Below, in pieces: positions 35,117-45,467 of a stretch of 64,000 bases of DNA. The notes beneath the pieces were generated by a model. That model was not told where the DNA came from. It saw nothing but the letters and a program-made list of their open reading frames with translations, and searched no databases. The number at the start of each line of letters is the position of its first letter. Position 1 is the first letter of the stretch. The translations under genes were made by a program, and so were the position numbers. The stretch covers positions 6,171,001 through 6,235,000 of the forward strand of contig NZ_CP048878.1 of assembly GCF_011009015.1 (NCBI RefSeq), written 5' to 3'. The stretch comes from Spartinivicinus ruber (GTDB taxonomy: Bacteria; Pseudomonadota; Gammaproteobacteria; Pseudomonadales; Zooshikellaceae).

Positions 35117-35677
35117 ATGATCGTGACTATTAAAACAAGCATAGCCATTTTTATGATAATGTCGTTAAATTTTAATGTATTTGCTGACCAGCAAAGTCCA
35201 AACTCCGTAGAAAGCATTATTGACTCATTACAAGAATGGGGAAAAGATCCAGCTATAGTTGAATTCGTCAAACAACATAACAAACAAGGCCTTACACTGC
35301 TAAGCATTAAACAAAGAGATCAACAATGGAAAAGTGCTAATGGTATAACACAGTTAATGAAAGAGCTTATGCAAAATAAAGCGGCCAAGCGTTTAATTGA
35401 GCTGGAGAAAACTAAACCCTATTTTGTAGAGCTTTTTTTAATGGGTGATAAAGGTGAAAATATTGCCATGACCAATAAAACAACAGACTACTGGCAAGGT
35501 GATGAGGACAAATTTAAATACAGCTTTAATCAAGGAAAAGGGGATGTTTATATAGGTGATGTAGCATTTGATGAAAGCGCAAAAGCCTATTTAATTCAAG
35601 TTTCCGTACCCGTGTTAGATCAAGAAAAAGCTATTGGAGCTATAACTGTAGGGTTAAGCGTAGACAAAATACAATGA
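35117..35677 (+). CDS. Exported single-Cache (PDC-like) ligand-sensing domain protein
   Basis: A protein of 186 residues with a signal peptide (1-24, ending about VFA) and one Cache/PDC-like domain. The order of elements is that of extracellular sensor domains of chemoreceptors: a helix (ESIIDSLQEWGKDPAIVEF), then VELFLMGDKGENIAMTN, TDYWQGDEDKF, a GDVYIGDVAFDESAKAYLIQVSVPV strand pair and AIGAITVGLSVDK. No transmembrane helix or signalling domain follows, so it is a free periplasmic sensor or binding protein. It lies between the dgc operon and gbdR on the opposite strand. A role in sensing betaine or amino acids is plausible but inferred from position only. Confidence 0.72.
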   Translation: MIVTIKTSIAIFMIMSLNFNVFADQQSPNSVESIIDSLQEWGKDPAIVEFVKQHNKQGLTLLSIKQRDQQWKSANGITQLMKELMQNKAAKRLIELEKTKPYFVELFLMGDKGENIAMTNKTTDYWQGDEDKFKYSFNQGKGDVYIGDVAFDESAKAYLIQVSVPVLDQEKAIGAITVGLSVDKIQ

Positions 35678-35761
35678 AAATAGTTCTCTTACTCAATTTA
35701 CAAAGAATAAGAGAACAGTTTTCACTTACCTGACAAATTATTATTAAAGATGTTCTTTATT

Positions 35762-36754
35762 TTAACTTGCCATGGCTACAGGCTGTGTTCTTATTTGTAA
35801 ACCTAACCGCTCGTCTCTCGGTGGAATACCAAAACAATCACGATAACGCTTACTAAAATGTGGCGTAGAAATAAAACCACAGGCAGCTGCAATTTCAATA
35901 ATCGATAAATTAGTTTGCTGTAGTAACTGTCTAGCTCTTTGTAACCGTAGTTTGAGATAATACCTTGATGGCGAACAATCTAAATACTTTAAAAATAATC
36001 GTTCTAACTGACGCCTTGATAACCCTACATAGCTTGCTAAGTCGTCCAAACTAATAGTTTCTTCCAAGTTAGCCTCCATTAGCGCCACTATTTCCACTAA
36101 CTTGGGTTGACTAATACCTAATGTATGCCTTAATGGAACTCGTTGTTGCTCAACTTCATTGCGGACTCGGTCGTGAACAAACATTTCAGAAATGGATGCA
36201 CTTAATTCTCGCCCATGAGTATTGGCAATTACATTCAACATCATGTCCAGTGGTGCCGTGCCACCACTACAAGTCAGGCGATCCCTATCGACACTATATA
36301 TATGGTTGGTGACCATAATATGCGGGAATTCCTCTTTAAAGCTGGCCATATTTTCCCAATGAATAGTACAACGATAACCTCCTAGTAAACCCGCTTTAGC
36401 TAATACATAGCTACCCGTACAAATAGCAGCTAAAGGTGTTTTAAGACGTGCTTGCCGTTGCAGCCATTGTAATAAACGACGGTTATATTGTTGTTTTACT
36501 TCCAGCCCTCCACACACAACGATTAAATCAAACTTCTCATCAGTTTCTATACTATGATCAGGTGTTATTTGCATTCCATCACTGGCTGTTACAGGGTCAC
36601 CTGTAATAGAAATAGTTTTCCAACGATAAAGCGTACGATTTGACAAATGATTTGCCATTCTTAACGGTTCCACCGCTGAAGCGTGAGACATTAAGGTAAA
36701 GTTATTTAATACCAAAAAACCAACGGTACACGCAGACGGATTAGTTATGGACAT
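35762..36754 (-). CDS. gbdR: GbdR, AraC-family activator of glycine betaine catabolism
   Basis: A protein of 330 residues. A DJ-1/PfpI-type glutaminase-like domain (about 8-190, with AAICTGSYVLAKAG around its nucleophile elbow) is followed by two AraC helix-turn-helix motifs (about 225-320: LDDLASYVGLSRRQLERLF and IIEIAAACGFISTPHFSKRYRD). This is the GlxA-type architecture of GbdR, which senses glycine betaine or dimethylglycine and activates gbcAB, dgcAB and sox genes in Pseudomonas. GGAG precedes the ATG by 8 nt. Its place amid those genes supports the assignment over other GlxA-like regulators such as CdhR or ArgR. Confidence 0.87.
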   Translation of the reverse strand: MSITNPSACTVGFLVLNNFTLMSHASAVEPLRMANHLSNRTLYRWKTISITGDPVTASDGMQITPDHSIETDEKFDLIVVCGGLEVKQQYNRRLLQWLQRQARLKTPLAAICTGSYVLAKAGLLGGYRCTIHWENMASFKEEFPHIMVTNHIYSVDRDRLTCSGGTAPLDMMLNVIANTHGRELSASISEMFVHDRVRNEVEQQRVPLRHTLGISQPKLVEIVALMEANLEETISLDDLASYVGLSRRQLERLFLKYLDCSPSRYYLKLRLQRARQLLQQTNLSIIEIAAACGFISTPHFSKRYRDCFGIPPRDERLGLQIRTQPVAMAS

Positions 36755-37096
36755 GATTATTACTCCACAACAAAACTATATTGAATAAGTTACTCACACC
36801 AACCAAGTTTATTAAGTGGTTGGCTACTATTTTTATTTTTTGGCCGTACTTTACTGCCAGGTGTTTCCTATAAATAAAGTTCTTATTATTTCTACTTTAC
36901 TGTAGTCCCAATCCTGTCCTTTATTCCGGAACTGCTCAACGTTATTCTGAAGTTGTCTATACGTCAATAGCCGGATAAGCTAACTACAAAATATAAACTT
37001 TTGTTACAAAGATTAACTATGCTTTCCATAGACTGTTGTTTACTTCAGGCCTGACTCAAAAAGACTCAAACCCAAAGTAAACACTTATCACCTTTT
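36755..37096. other. Spacer between fghA and gbdR
   Basis: About 340 bp holding the gbdR promoter. No repeat, RNA gene or strong hairpin is visible. Confidence 0.35.
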
Positions 37097-37951
37097 TTAT
37101 AATAGACCTAAAGCCTTACCATGATAGCGTAGGTGATCTTCAATAAAACTCGTTATAAAAAAGTAACTATGATCATAACCTGGTTGCATACGCAAAGTGA
37201 GGGAGAAGTTATTATCTTTGCATGCTTTAGTTAATGCTTCAGGTTTAAGTTGTTCACTCAAAAACTTATCTGCACTGCCTTGATCTACCAAAATAGGTAT
37301 GGGATTAGTGGATTTCTCAATCAGGTGACATGCATCGAATTGTGCCCAACTATCTTTATTTTCTCCTAAATAGTGGCTAAAAGCTTTTTGCCCCCAAGGG
37401 CATTCACTAGGGTGGCAGATTGGAGCAAAAGCAGATACTGATGTATAACTACCAGGATTCTTTAATGCACAAATCAATGCCCCATGCCCACCCATCGAAT
37501 GTCCACTAATGGCCTTCTTATCAGTGACAGGAAATGATTCAGCAATTAATGCTGGTAATTCTTTAGTGACATAACTGTACATTTGATAGTGGGCAGCCCA
37601 CGGCTGTTCTGTCGCATCTACATAAAAACCGGCACTAGATCCTAAATCCCAACTGTCGTGCTCTCCTGGTAAGTTAGTGCCTCTAGGGCTAGTATCTGGA
37701 CACACGATTGCTATACCTAACTCTGCAGCCAGTCGTTGCGCCCCAGCTTTTTGCATGAAATTTTCATCAGTACATTCTAAGCCAGATAACCAGTATAAGG
37801 TGGGTATAGCCTGCTCTTCTGCTTGTGGCGGCAAAAATATGGCAAACACCATATCGCAATTTAATACATTGGAGTGGTGTTTATAACGCTTTAACCAACC
37901 CCCATGCACTTTGGTTTGAGAAATGATTTCCAGTTGATTTTGTTCAGACAT
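37097..37951 (-). CDS. fghA: S-formylglutathione hydrolase
   Basis: A protein of 284 residues, alpha/beta-hydrolase of the esterase D family. It has the SGLECTDENFMQKAGAQR segment typical of the enzyme, the nucleophile elbow GHSMGGHGA, an Asp in LVDQGSADKFL and the catalytic His in GYDHSYFF. It hydrolyses S-formylglutathione to formate and glutathione, the second step of formaldehyde oxidation. It follows adhC by 15 bp and is clearly in the same operon. Formaldehyde from demethylation of betaine, dimethylglycine and sarcosine is the obvious local source. Confidence 0.95.
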   Translation of the reverse strand: MSEQNQLEIISQTKVHGGWLKRYKHHSNVLNCDMVFAIFLPPQAEEQAIPTLYWLSGLECTDENFMQKAGAQRLAAELGIAIVCPDTSPRGTNLPGEHDSWDLGSSAGFYVDATEQPWAAHYQMYSYVTKELPALIAESFPVTDKKAISGHSMGGHGALICALKNPGSYTSVSAFAPICHPSECPWGQKAFSHYLGENKDSWAQFDACHLIEKSTNPIPILVDQGSADKFLSEQLKPEALTKACKDNNFSLTLRMQPGYDHSYFFITSFIEDHLRYHGKALGLL

Positions 37952-37966
37952 CAGCTCACCTCACAC

Positions 37967-39097
<1,131 letters not shown>

Positions 39098-39116
39098 TTA
39101 TTGCATGGCCGATTAG

Positions 39117-39130
39117 TGACCAAATGGTCA
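39117..39130. promoter_or_regulatory. Palindrome upstream of adhC, candidate operator
   Basis: TGACCA-AA-TGGTCA is a perfect 6-bp inverted repeat with a 2-bp spacer, 41 bp before the adhC start codon, where a promoter or repressor site would lie. No regulator is identified. Confidence 0.45.
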
Positions 39131-39273
39131 ATCAGGTAAAAAATAATACAGAGTGAGTCTATGCAATGAAGTAAAGCTAATTAATGCAGTTAAGATCAAA
39201 AGACTTTTGCTGTATAGCAACAATCTTTCAGGTAGCAGGAAAGAGGTTAAGGCGATAAAAAGATATAAATAAA

Positions 39274-39298
39274 AAGCCCTCAAAGAGAGGGCTTTTTT
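39274..39298 (-). terminator. Rho-independent terminator of hcp
   Basis: AAGCCCTC pairs with GAGGGCTT around an AAAGA loop, with A and T runs on both flanks. It lies just past the hcp stop codon; the symmetrical flanks would allow use in both directions. Confidence 0.88.
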
Positions 39299-39306
39299 CA
39301 AGTTTT

Positions 39307-39822
39307 TTATACTTTTGGTTTACGCCAGTCGTCATCACCTGATGTACCACAACACTCGTGAGTCCAAGTAATTTTGCGGTAAGTAAAGTGAACATCTTCC
39401 AAATGCGTAAAATGAGCTTGGCTCGGGTCTTGACAGTTAGGCATTGAGGCATTAATTGCCACGATAATAGCATCTTCAATTTCGATGGTGAAATAATGCT
39501 CCTGAGTGCCTGTAGCTGAAGTACGATACCAATCAATATGGCATTTTGGTAAACGCTCACCACTTGTTAATGCGTTATATAGCAAAGGTGAACATTTATC
39601 GAAAACCTTTGTAATCACTAATGGCTGGTGAACCCGCTGGCCTGTTGGCTGTCCACTTTGCGGATCACGAGGAATTATTACATCGTGACGAAAAGCTTGT
39701 ACCAGAATATGGTCTTCGTGGCCTTCCTGGAAAATATTACCAACTGAGACTTCAGTGAAAGTACCAGCCGTAATCAGACCTTGCTTCTCACCTTCAATTT
39801 TCATATACGCGGGAGTTGGCAT
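39307..39822 (-). CDS. hcp: Orphan type VI secretion tube protein Hcp
   Basis: A protein of 171 residues, the normal Hcp length. It begins MPTPAYMKIEGEKQGLITAG and contains SVGNIFQEGHED, DPQSGQPTGQRVHQPL, LLYNALTSGERLP and the ending CCGTSGDDDWRKP, all standard for the Hcp1 family. Hcp forms the hexameric inner tube of the type VI secretion system and can carry effectors. It has its own ribosome-binding site (AAGGA, 8 nt) and terminator, and there are no other T6SS genes nearby, so it is an orphan copy relying on a system elsewhere in the genome. The late Cys pair is unusual. Confidence 0.93.
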   Translation of the reverse strand: MPTPAYMKIEGEKQGLITAGTFTEVSVGNIFQEGHEDHILVQAFRHDVIIPRDPQSGQPTGQRVHQPLVITKVFDKCSPLLYNALTSGERLPKCHIDWYRTSATGTQEHYFTIEIEDAIIVAINASMPNCQDPSQAHFTHLEDVHFTYRKITWTHECCGTSGDDDWRKPKV

Positions 39823-40188
39823 AGCTTCATTCCTTGTTTGTTAATTAGAAAAGATATGGCCGGTAATAGTCAAACTACATGCCAATTTGAATTTTTTCTT
39901 TTAAAAACATATAGATATGAATAACTATTGAAATCTAACCCAATTTAAAAGAAACAAGTGAGCAGTTTATTGCTCACAAGTAACAACCACTGAGTCATCT
40001 ATTGCTCACTTATCCTGATAGGAAGCAAAATTATGACTAAGCTCAATTTTTTCAAATAATAAAGGAGCAAGAAACTGCTCACAGGCTTCAATATTCTTCT
40101 TCACCTCGAAGAATCTTCTGCAATTGAAAAGCACTGAGTCATTGACCACAATTATTTTAAAAGTGGATTTTTAGAGCCACCAATAGTG
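39823..40188. other. Divergent spacer of hcp with an inverted repeat
   Basis: About 365 bp carrying promoters for hcp and for the plus-strand DCC-family gene. GTGAGCA-GTTTAT-TGCTCAC (39958-39977) is a perfect 7-bp inverted repeat, followed by another TTGCTCAC near 40002. It is a candidate regulatory site with no known regulator. Confidence 0.4.
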
Positions 40189-40545
40189 ATGAGTAAAATA
40201 ACCATTTACTACGATGCTATATGCCCCAGCTGCCAACGGGATCAACGGTGGTTTAAACACTGGATTGACGAAAGCAAAATAGAATGGTGTGATATTAATA
40301 GCAATCAAGCAGCGCTGGAAGAAGCTGGCATCAGCCCAAAGGATGCACTGACCAGCTTACATATTCAGTTAGCTGATGGCAGAATTGTTAATGATATTGA
40401 TGCTTATATAGAGCTATTAAAATTAAACCCCTGGTTACGGATAATTGCATGGGCCATGAATTTTAAAATGATCAAGCATTATTTACATATTCTTTATCAA
40501 AAAAATGTGTATGGACGGTTAAAAAAAACTAATAGGCTACCTTAG
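40189..40545 (+). CDS. DCC-family (DUF393) thiol-disulfide oxidoreductase-like protein
   Basis: A protein of 118 residues from the ATG at 40189 (an in-frame GTG directly before it is possible). The opening IYYDAICPSCQRDQRWFKH has the D-x-C-P-x-C pattern that names the DCC family, and the later LADGRIVNDIDAYIELLKLNPW is its standard second half. These are small thioredoxin-fold proteins of unknown substrate. The stop codon overlaps the convergent HD-GYP gene by 4 bp. No operon partner. Confidence 0.85.
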   Translation: MSKITIYYDAICPSCQRDQRWFKHWIDESKIEWCDINSNQAALEEAGISPKDALTSLHIQLADGRIVNDIDAYIELLKLNPWLRIIAWAMNFKMIKHYLHILYQKNVYGRLKKTNRLP

Positions 40546-41831
40546 CCTTGGGCAGCTTCATCGGGCTGTTGGAGAATGGATTGTTTTTCTTCTTGTTTAT
40601 GAGAAATTTTTGGTAAAGAGTTGCTGGTTATTAAGTTGAAATAATCATTAATATCTACACCATAGCTGCCATTAATCAATTCACGTTGAATAACATAAGG
40701 TTTACTCTCTGCATCTAGGTCTATTTTTGTCATATCAACTAGCCGATGTTTTCTTGGCTCTTTAAACTCGTTTAACAACAATAATACCCTAGGCTTTAAA
40801 CGACTGATATGGTCATTGTTCATCACAATACCTACTTCACCATTGGTCATTTCAACAATGCTACCTGGTGGGTAAATACCAATACATTTAATAAATTCAC
40901 GAGCCAATTCAGTATCAAAATGAGTCCCCATCTCATTATAAATTATATTCAGTGCAGTTAATGAAGTTCTGCTACCATCGTAACAACGGCTACTGGTAAT
41001 AGCATCATAGACATCAGTAAGTGCGACAATTTTGGAATAAAGTGGAATCTGTCGAGCTTCTAATCTGCGAGGATAGCCAGTGCCATCAATTCTTTCGTGA
41101 TGCGAGTGAGCAACATCAACAGTAATCAAGTATTTATTTTCAGCAGCTGTTAAAATATCTTTACCAAAAACAGTATGCATTTGCATAATGCTGTTTTCGT
41201 CTGGATCTAACTTACCGGGCTTATTTAGGATTTCTTCAGGTACCTTGGCTTTTCCAACATCATGCAATAAACCACAAAGCCCTATTTTTTCTATTTCAGG
41301 AGGAGACATGCCCAGGTAGCGAGCAAATGTTGCAGATAAAATACACACATTCATACTGTGCTCTGCAGTATACTCATCTCGTTGCTTAATTTGGGTTAAC
41401 CAACGTAGCGTATCCGGGTTACGTAAAATGCTGTTAACACATTCAGCTACAGCATCTTTCGCTTCATTGATATCAAGCGCCCTGCCAATGCGAATGCCAT
41501 CCATAATATTCTTGGCCAAACCGCGAGCTTGACGAAAGTTAATAGAAGCTTTTTCAATTTCTTGCTCAAAGCTAACTTTATTAATATAAACCGCTTGGCG
41601 TTTTGGTAAGTTAGATTTAACTTTTGGTGAACTACTTTCAGCAGACTTAAATTTGCCTTGAATATAGACGTAATTACATTCCTCTGCTAAAGCGGTGATA
41701 TCCTCTTGAGATTGAATAATAAAGCCTTGTAATAAAAATGAAGTCTCAAGCCAAGGTTTATCTAGGCGAACAACATGCATACCGACCTCTAGTTCAGATA
41801 CATTCAACTTCTTTTCTATGTACTCGGTCAT
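40542..41831 (-). CDS. HD-GYP domain cyclic-di-GMP phosphodiesterase
   Basis: A protein of 429 residues. The N-terminal DUF3391 domain (about 8-140, with VGMHVVRLDKPW) is followed by an HD-GYP domain (about 140-340) with EHSMNV, LLHDVGKAKVPEEIL, HHERIDGTGYP and DVYDAITSSRCY. The metal-binding HD pair and the GTGYP signature are intact, so it should hydrolyse cyclic di-GMP in the cytoplasm. The C-terminal 80 residues are divergent. With two type IV pilus tip operons in the window, a role in surface behaviour is plausible, but the genes are not linked in one unit. No clear ribosome-binding site precedes the ATG. Confidence 0.9.
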   Translation of the reverse strand: MTEYIEKKLNVSELEVGMHVVRLDKPWLETSFLLQGFIIQSQEDITALAEECNYVYIQGKFKSAESSSPKVKSNLPKRQAVYINKVSFEQEIEKASINFRQARGLAKNIMDGIRIGRALDINEAKDAVAECVNSILRNPDTLRWLTQIKQRDEYTAEHSMNVCILSATFARYLGMSPPEIEKIGLCGLLHDVGKAKVPEEILNKPGKLDPDENSIMQMHTVFGKDILTAAENKYLITVDVAHSHHERIDGTGYPRRLEARQIPLYSKIVALTDVYDAITSSRCYDGSRTSLTALNIIYNEMGTHFDTELAREFIKCIGIYPPGSIVEMTNGEVGIVMNNDHISRLKPRVLLLLNEFKEPRKHRLVDMTKIDLDAESKPYVIQRELINGSYGVDINDYFNLITSNSLPKISHKQEEKQSILQQPDEAAQG

Positions 41832-42101
41832 TTATAGTTATGCATTCCGTGTCTTTTATTGTTTAGTATAGTGAATGTGCTGGGCTTTACTTAGAGGTTA
41901 TAAAAAATATAGTTGATCTTAGTTAGCACTTGCATTGCATTTTGAGATAACAGCTTTCACTGATACAACAATCATCAGCCTAATTCTATTTCTTAATTTA
42001 AAAAAATCCGTCTTTTAACTAAAAACAAGTTAGTGTGAATTTGATGTTATAAGGAGAATACTTAAAACAACATGAGAAAAATAATAAATTGAGACTTTAA
42101 A

Positions 42102-43193
42102 ATGAATAAATTATTTCATACATTACTGCTTCCTGTTATAGCTTCTTCTGTATATATCACTAATGCATCTGCTATTAGCTTAGAGGGACCTCAACGTACA
42201 CAAGTACTTGCTGAAAAGGCATTTTCAGCTTCTGGAGAGGTTGCGTTACCTAATATTGACTTACCTGCAACACTTCATTTCAGTGAAGAAAAACAAGCAT
42301 TTTTAATTGAGGTTAGTATTAGCGAATTCAATAAATCATATATTTATTACGACTGGGACACTAACCCAGCAAAAGGATATATTCAAAGCACGACTAGTTG
42401 TACCAGCTTTTCACTTGGCGATAGCAAAGCACCAAGTATAAGAAACTTGTTCAAAAAAAGCAGATCAAATAAGAAAAACACCTCAGAAAAACAAGGAATA
42501 TCCTGGCAAAAAAATAAAAACAAAAATAAGGAAGACATATTAAAGTTTCAGTTTAAAGAAACTGCACTTTTATTCAAAGTAAACAGCATTAAACCAATGC
42601 ACCAAAATCTATTTAATCCAGCCAATTTAGATAGCTGTATTGACATCAAAGCTGCACACACAAAAAACATGAATAAAATAAAGAAAGTAAAATCAAATAA
42701 ATCCACATCATCAGCAAAAGAAACACAAGAAGATTTTTCTATTAGTAATTTGCTTTATAATTTCTATGGTTTTTACTCTTCAGTTGAATATACTGGAAGT
42801 CCATTTTATCAAAATGCAAATGAACATAAGCTTGCTGTCAATCGTTGTAAAAAAGATGGAGGAGCTGTGTGTAAAACAGAATGGGAGATAGGAGGCCTAT
42901 TTGGACGTTACGGCTACTATTGTGGTGATGGCTGGGATAACAAGCCATATCAGCCAATGTCCTCATTAGACTATTGCTGCCAGATGCATGATCGCCACGC
43001 TTGGGGAGACAATCATCTAAAAAACTTATGTGGTTTTTATGCTTGTGTAGCTTGTTCAGATAAAGGCAGTTATCAAGCATTTATGGATGAACATGATGCT
43101 GCCGATATTATTGAAAAGTTTACTAAAACGGGTACCTTTTTAACCGGATGTTCATTTGATGGATGGGTATCTGGATTTAGCTGCAATAATTAA
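42102..43193 (+). CDS. Secreted phospholipase A2-like protein
   Basis: A protein of 363 residues with a signal peptide (1-24, ending NASA). The first 220 residues are a novel Lys/Ser-rich region with a weakly conserved beta segment. The C-terminal 110 residues contain a phospholipase A2 core: the calcium loop YYCGDGWDNKP (about 271-281), then LDYCCQMHDRHAWGD (about 288-302) with the catalytic His-Asp of the CCxxHD motif, plus a set of paired cysteines (CGFYACVAC, CSFD, SCNN). Phospholipase A2 cleaves the sn-2 acyl chain of phospholipids with calcium. Bacterial examples are often toxins or effectors. The final Asp of the catalytic network is likely in the DEHDAAD segment, but this is inference. 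Confidence 0.78.
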   Translation: MNKLFHTLLLPVIASSVYITNASAISLEGPQRTQVLAEKAFSASGEVALPNIDLPATLHFSEEKQAFLIEVSISEFNKSYIYYDWDTNPAKGYIQSTTSCTSFSLGDSKAPSIRNLFKKSRSNKKNTSEKQGISWQKNKNKNKEDILKFQFKETALLFKVNSIKPMHQNLFNPANLDSCIDIKAAHTKNMNKIKKVKSNKSTSSAKETQEDFSISNLLYNFYGFYSSVEYTGSPFYQNANEHKLAVNRCKKDGGAVCKTEWEIGGLFGRYGYYCGDGWDNKPYQPMSSLDYCCQMHDRHAWGDNHLKNLCGFYACVACSDKGSYQAFMDEHDAADIIEKFTKTGTFLTGCSFDGWVSGFSCNN

Positions 43194-43211
43194 TAGTTTC
43201 GATAAAGGCTA

Positions 43212-43961
43212 TCATAGAGTTTGATCAATAACTGGACATGAATCTTTTAAGCTTTTTAGAGATAACTGTTTAGAATATTTATCATCCAGCAAAGCAATAG
43301 CCTTATTGATATTATTGACCAATACTTTTGCTTGAGGATGGCGTTTTGACACTATGAAGTGCAGATAACCTTCCTCAATTGGCTTAGGGTTGTAAGTGAT
43401 ATAAGATTGGGATTCCTTAGGGACATACCTTTCAATTAGCTCAAACCCATTTAAAATATCTGTAGGTACATAATTGACTCGCCCATAAATAAGTAAGTTA
43501 AAAACTAGTGACTCTAGCCTAACTTCACGTAATTCGAAATTATATTTTTTAGCTGCATTAGAAAAGTTATCTCCATAATAATAAGAAGCTGTAACCCCAA
43601 AGGGCCCATGATCTTTTAAGTCTGACAAGTCTTTCCATTGGTAATTATTTGATTTTAAATGAAACATTACTGTTTGAACAACTTGAAAAGGATTAGAATA
43701 AAAAAAATGCTCAGCACGCTCTAGGTTACAAACCCAAAAAATACTAGCATCATTTTTTGCTGCAAGCGTTCGGTTATAAGCAGTTAACCAGCTATCGTAC
43801 CAAATAAGTTGAGCACTAAAACCAGCGACTTCTAATGAGTCAATGACTCGCTTAGCGTACTTCCCCCCAACTTGCTCTGATTTAACTGCATAGGGAGGCC
43901 ACTCAGCAATGGCAATAGACATGGTTTGGCCTATTAAAAAGCTATTCCAATAGAAACTCAA
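43212..43961 (-). CDS. Periplasmic solute-binding protein (SBP family 3-like), start unclear
   Basis: A protein of about 249 residues of the bacterial extracellular solute-binding family 3: IAIAEWPPYAV, then SLEVAGFSAQLIWYDSW, NLERAEHFFYSNPF and a late GYLHFIVSKRHPQ. Orphan proteins of this type bind amino acids or similar ligands, and some are sensors. The only usable start in frame is a TTG at 43961. The frame remains open upstream through a hydrophobic stretch (LRLILFSSVLSFYW) that looks like a signal peptide but has no ATG, GTG or TTG at its head. The 5' end may therefore be mutated or use a rare start. A related broken gene lies at 45468-46225. Confidence 0.68.
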   Translation of the reverse strand: MSFYWNSFLIGQTMSIAIAEWPPYAVKSEQVGGKYAKRVIDSLEVAGFSAQLIWYDSWLTAYNRTLAAKNDASIFWVCNLERAEHFFYSNPFQVVQTVMFHLKSNNYQWKDLSDLKDHGPFGVTASYYYGDNFSNAAKKYNFELREVRLESLVFNLLIYGRVNYVPTDILNGFELIERYVPKESQSYITYNPKPIEEGYLHFIVSKRHPQAKVLVNNINKAIALLDDKYSKQLSLKSLKDSCPVIDQTL

Positions 43962-44238
43962 AACAGAGCTGAACAGAATAAGCCTTAGTTTACTAAGTAC
44001 ACTGCTGATAACTACAACCTCTTTTATAACTAGGCTCTTAGCATCGTTAAGCTTTTATCACCAATACTTTATTTTAGTATGAAATTTGATAAAACTGTAC
44101 TGTCTAAAAACCATTCACTTTGGCTATAGCTTTTAAAAGACTAGGTTTTTTTCTTCATTCTTAGGTATAGTGTTAGCAGGACCTAGGCTCTGCCCTAAAT
44201 TTATTTTGTGTTGCTAAACAAGCTTTTTAGATAATTCG

Positions 44239-45375
44239 ATGAGACGTACTCGATTTTGGTTATTATTTCTCTTTGCTATTGTATCCTCTGCTGCTGTTAT
44301 GTGGCAGCATGCGACTGAAACACAGCGCCAACAGCTTTTGACTCAAATTGGTATTAAGCTTCCTAAGAGAGAGCCCAGTAGTCAGCCAGTAAGTAAGATT
44401 CCTGTAACGAATGCACTCCCTATTCAAAAAATAATCGATAAAGTTGAAGGATGGCAAATGGCAGGTTTTCAATGTTCACCAACAACCCGTGAAATAACTG
44501 AAATAGAACCTACTAGTCGTATTTATAAATGGGTTGATAAAAACGGAAAAGTCCACTTTACCGATAAAGCTCCTCAACAACAGAAAAGTACTGACTTATC
44601 TGCAGAGTATACCCGAAAAGCACAATATTTTCGTTTAACTGTAGAGCAACAAGGCAGCAGCTTACCAATTTTGATGAAAGATAAGTTGACTACAGATACA
44701 CAAAAAGTATTTCAGATTATGACAAACAGCTTATCTTTAGCTGATTTACGTCAGGTCACATTAACTATCAAGGTATTTGATCAGCTAGAACAGTTTAGTC
44801 ATTATCGTTCTAAAGTGGCGCCCACACTAAAAACCAATAGTGGTTTTTATAACCCTAAGCTCAATATAGCAGCAGTAATGCGCCAGAGAAATGACCAGCA
44901 TACCTATGCTGTTGCCCGTCATGAGGCTACTCATGTAATTATTGCGGGATTATTTGGTTACATTCCCAGCTGGTTTACTGAAGGGCTGGCAGAATACTTT
45001 GAACAAATGGAGCTTTCTGGACAATTAGCCACCATTAAGCCAAACCAAGGGTGGTTGCGTTTATTAGCCAGGCGACAACAGCAAAATCAATTAATGAGTC
45101 TTGATCAATATTTCAGCTTTGAAGGAAAAAACTGGTATGAACAAGATTCAGCCACAATGTACGCTACTGCCTGGTCTGTTATTTATTTTTTAATGGACCA
45201 GCCTGATACTCAACAGCTTCTGAGTAAATACATGAAAACCTTAAGTGAAAATAAGTGCCAGCCTATTGATGCTAAAGCGTTTTTTACTCAGTATTACCCT
45301 GGTGGTCTCACGGCATTAGATCAACATTGGAAAATCTGGCTAAAAGAAGGCAACATTGCCTTGCATCGCTATTAA
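44239..45375 (+). CDS. Membrane-anchored or exported gluzincin metallopeptidase with DUF4124 domain
   Basis: A protein of 378 residues. It has an N-terminal hydrophobic segment (5-21), a DUF4124 motif (RIYKWVDKNGKVHFTDKAP, about 94-112), then a peptidase domain with RHEATHVI (the HExxH zinc motif, about 231-238) followed 18 residues later by WFTEGLAEYFE, the Glu third ligand of gluzincins. This arrangement is known for the peptidase MA-like (DUF1570-type) families. It should act on the periplasmic side on proteins or cell-wall components; the substrate is unknown. No operon partner: a broken solute-binding gene follows after 90 bp. Confidence 0.8.
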   Translation: MRRTRFWLLFLFAIVSSAAVMWQHATETQRQQLLTQIGIKLPKREPSSQPVSKIPVTNALPIQKIIDKVEGWQMAGFQCSPTTREITEIEPTSRIYKWVDKNGKVHFTDKAPQQQKSTDLSAEYTRKAQYFRLTVEQQGSSLPILMKDKLTTDTQKVFQIMTNSLSLADLRQVTLTIKVFDQLEQFSHYRSKVAPTLKTNSGFYNPKLNIAAVMRQRNDQHTYAVARHEATHVIIAGLFGYIPSWFTEGLAEYFEQMELSGQLATIKPNQGWLRLLARRQQQNQLMSLDQYFSFEGKNWYEQDSATMYATAWSVIYFLMDQPDTQQLLSKYMKTLSENKCQPIDAKAFFTQYYPGGLTALDQHWKIWLKEGNIALHRY

Positions 45376-45467
45376 ACCATTTATATGAAAGCCTACTGAT
45401 AGATGCAGCTTGACTATACTAAGTACATTATAAAAAGTATTAGTGCACCTCTAATAGGTTTAAGCTG

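Noticed and set aside
39228-39563. Alternative minus-strand frame overlapping hcp
   Set aside because: It lies in another frame of a clear Hcp gene and covers the terminator.
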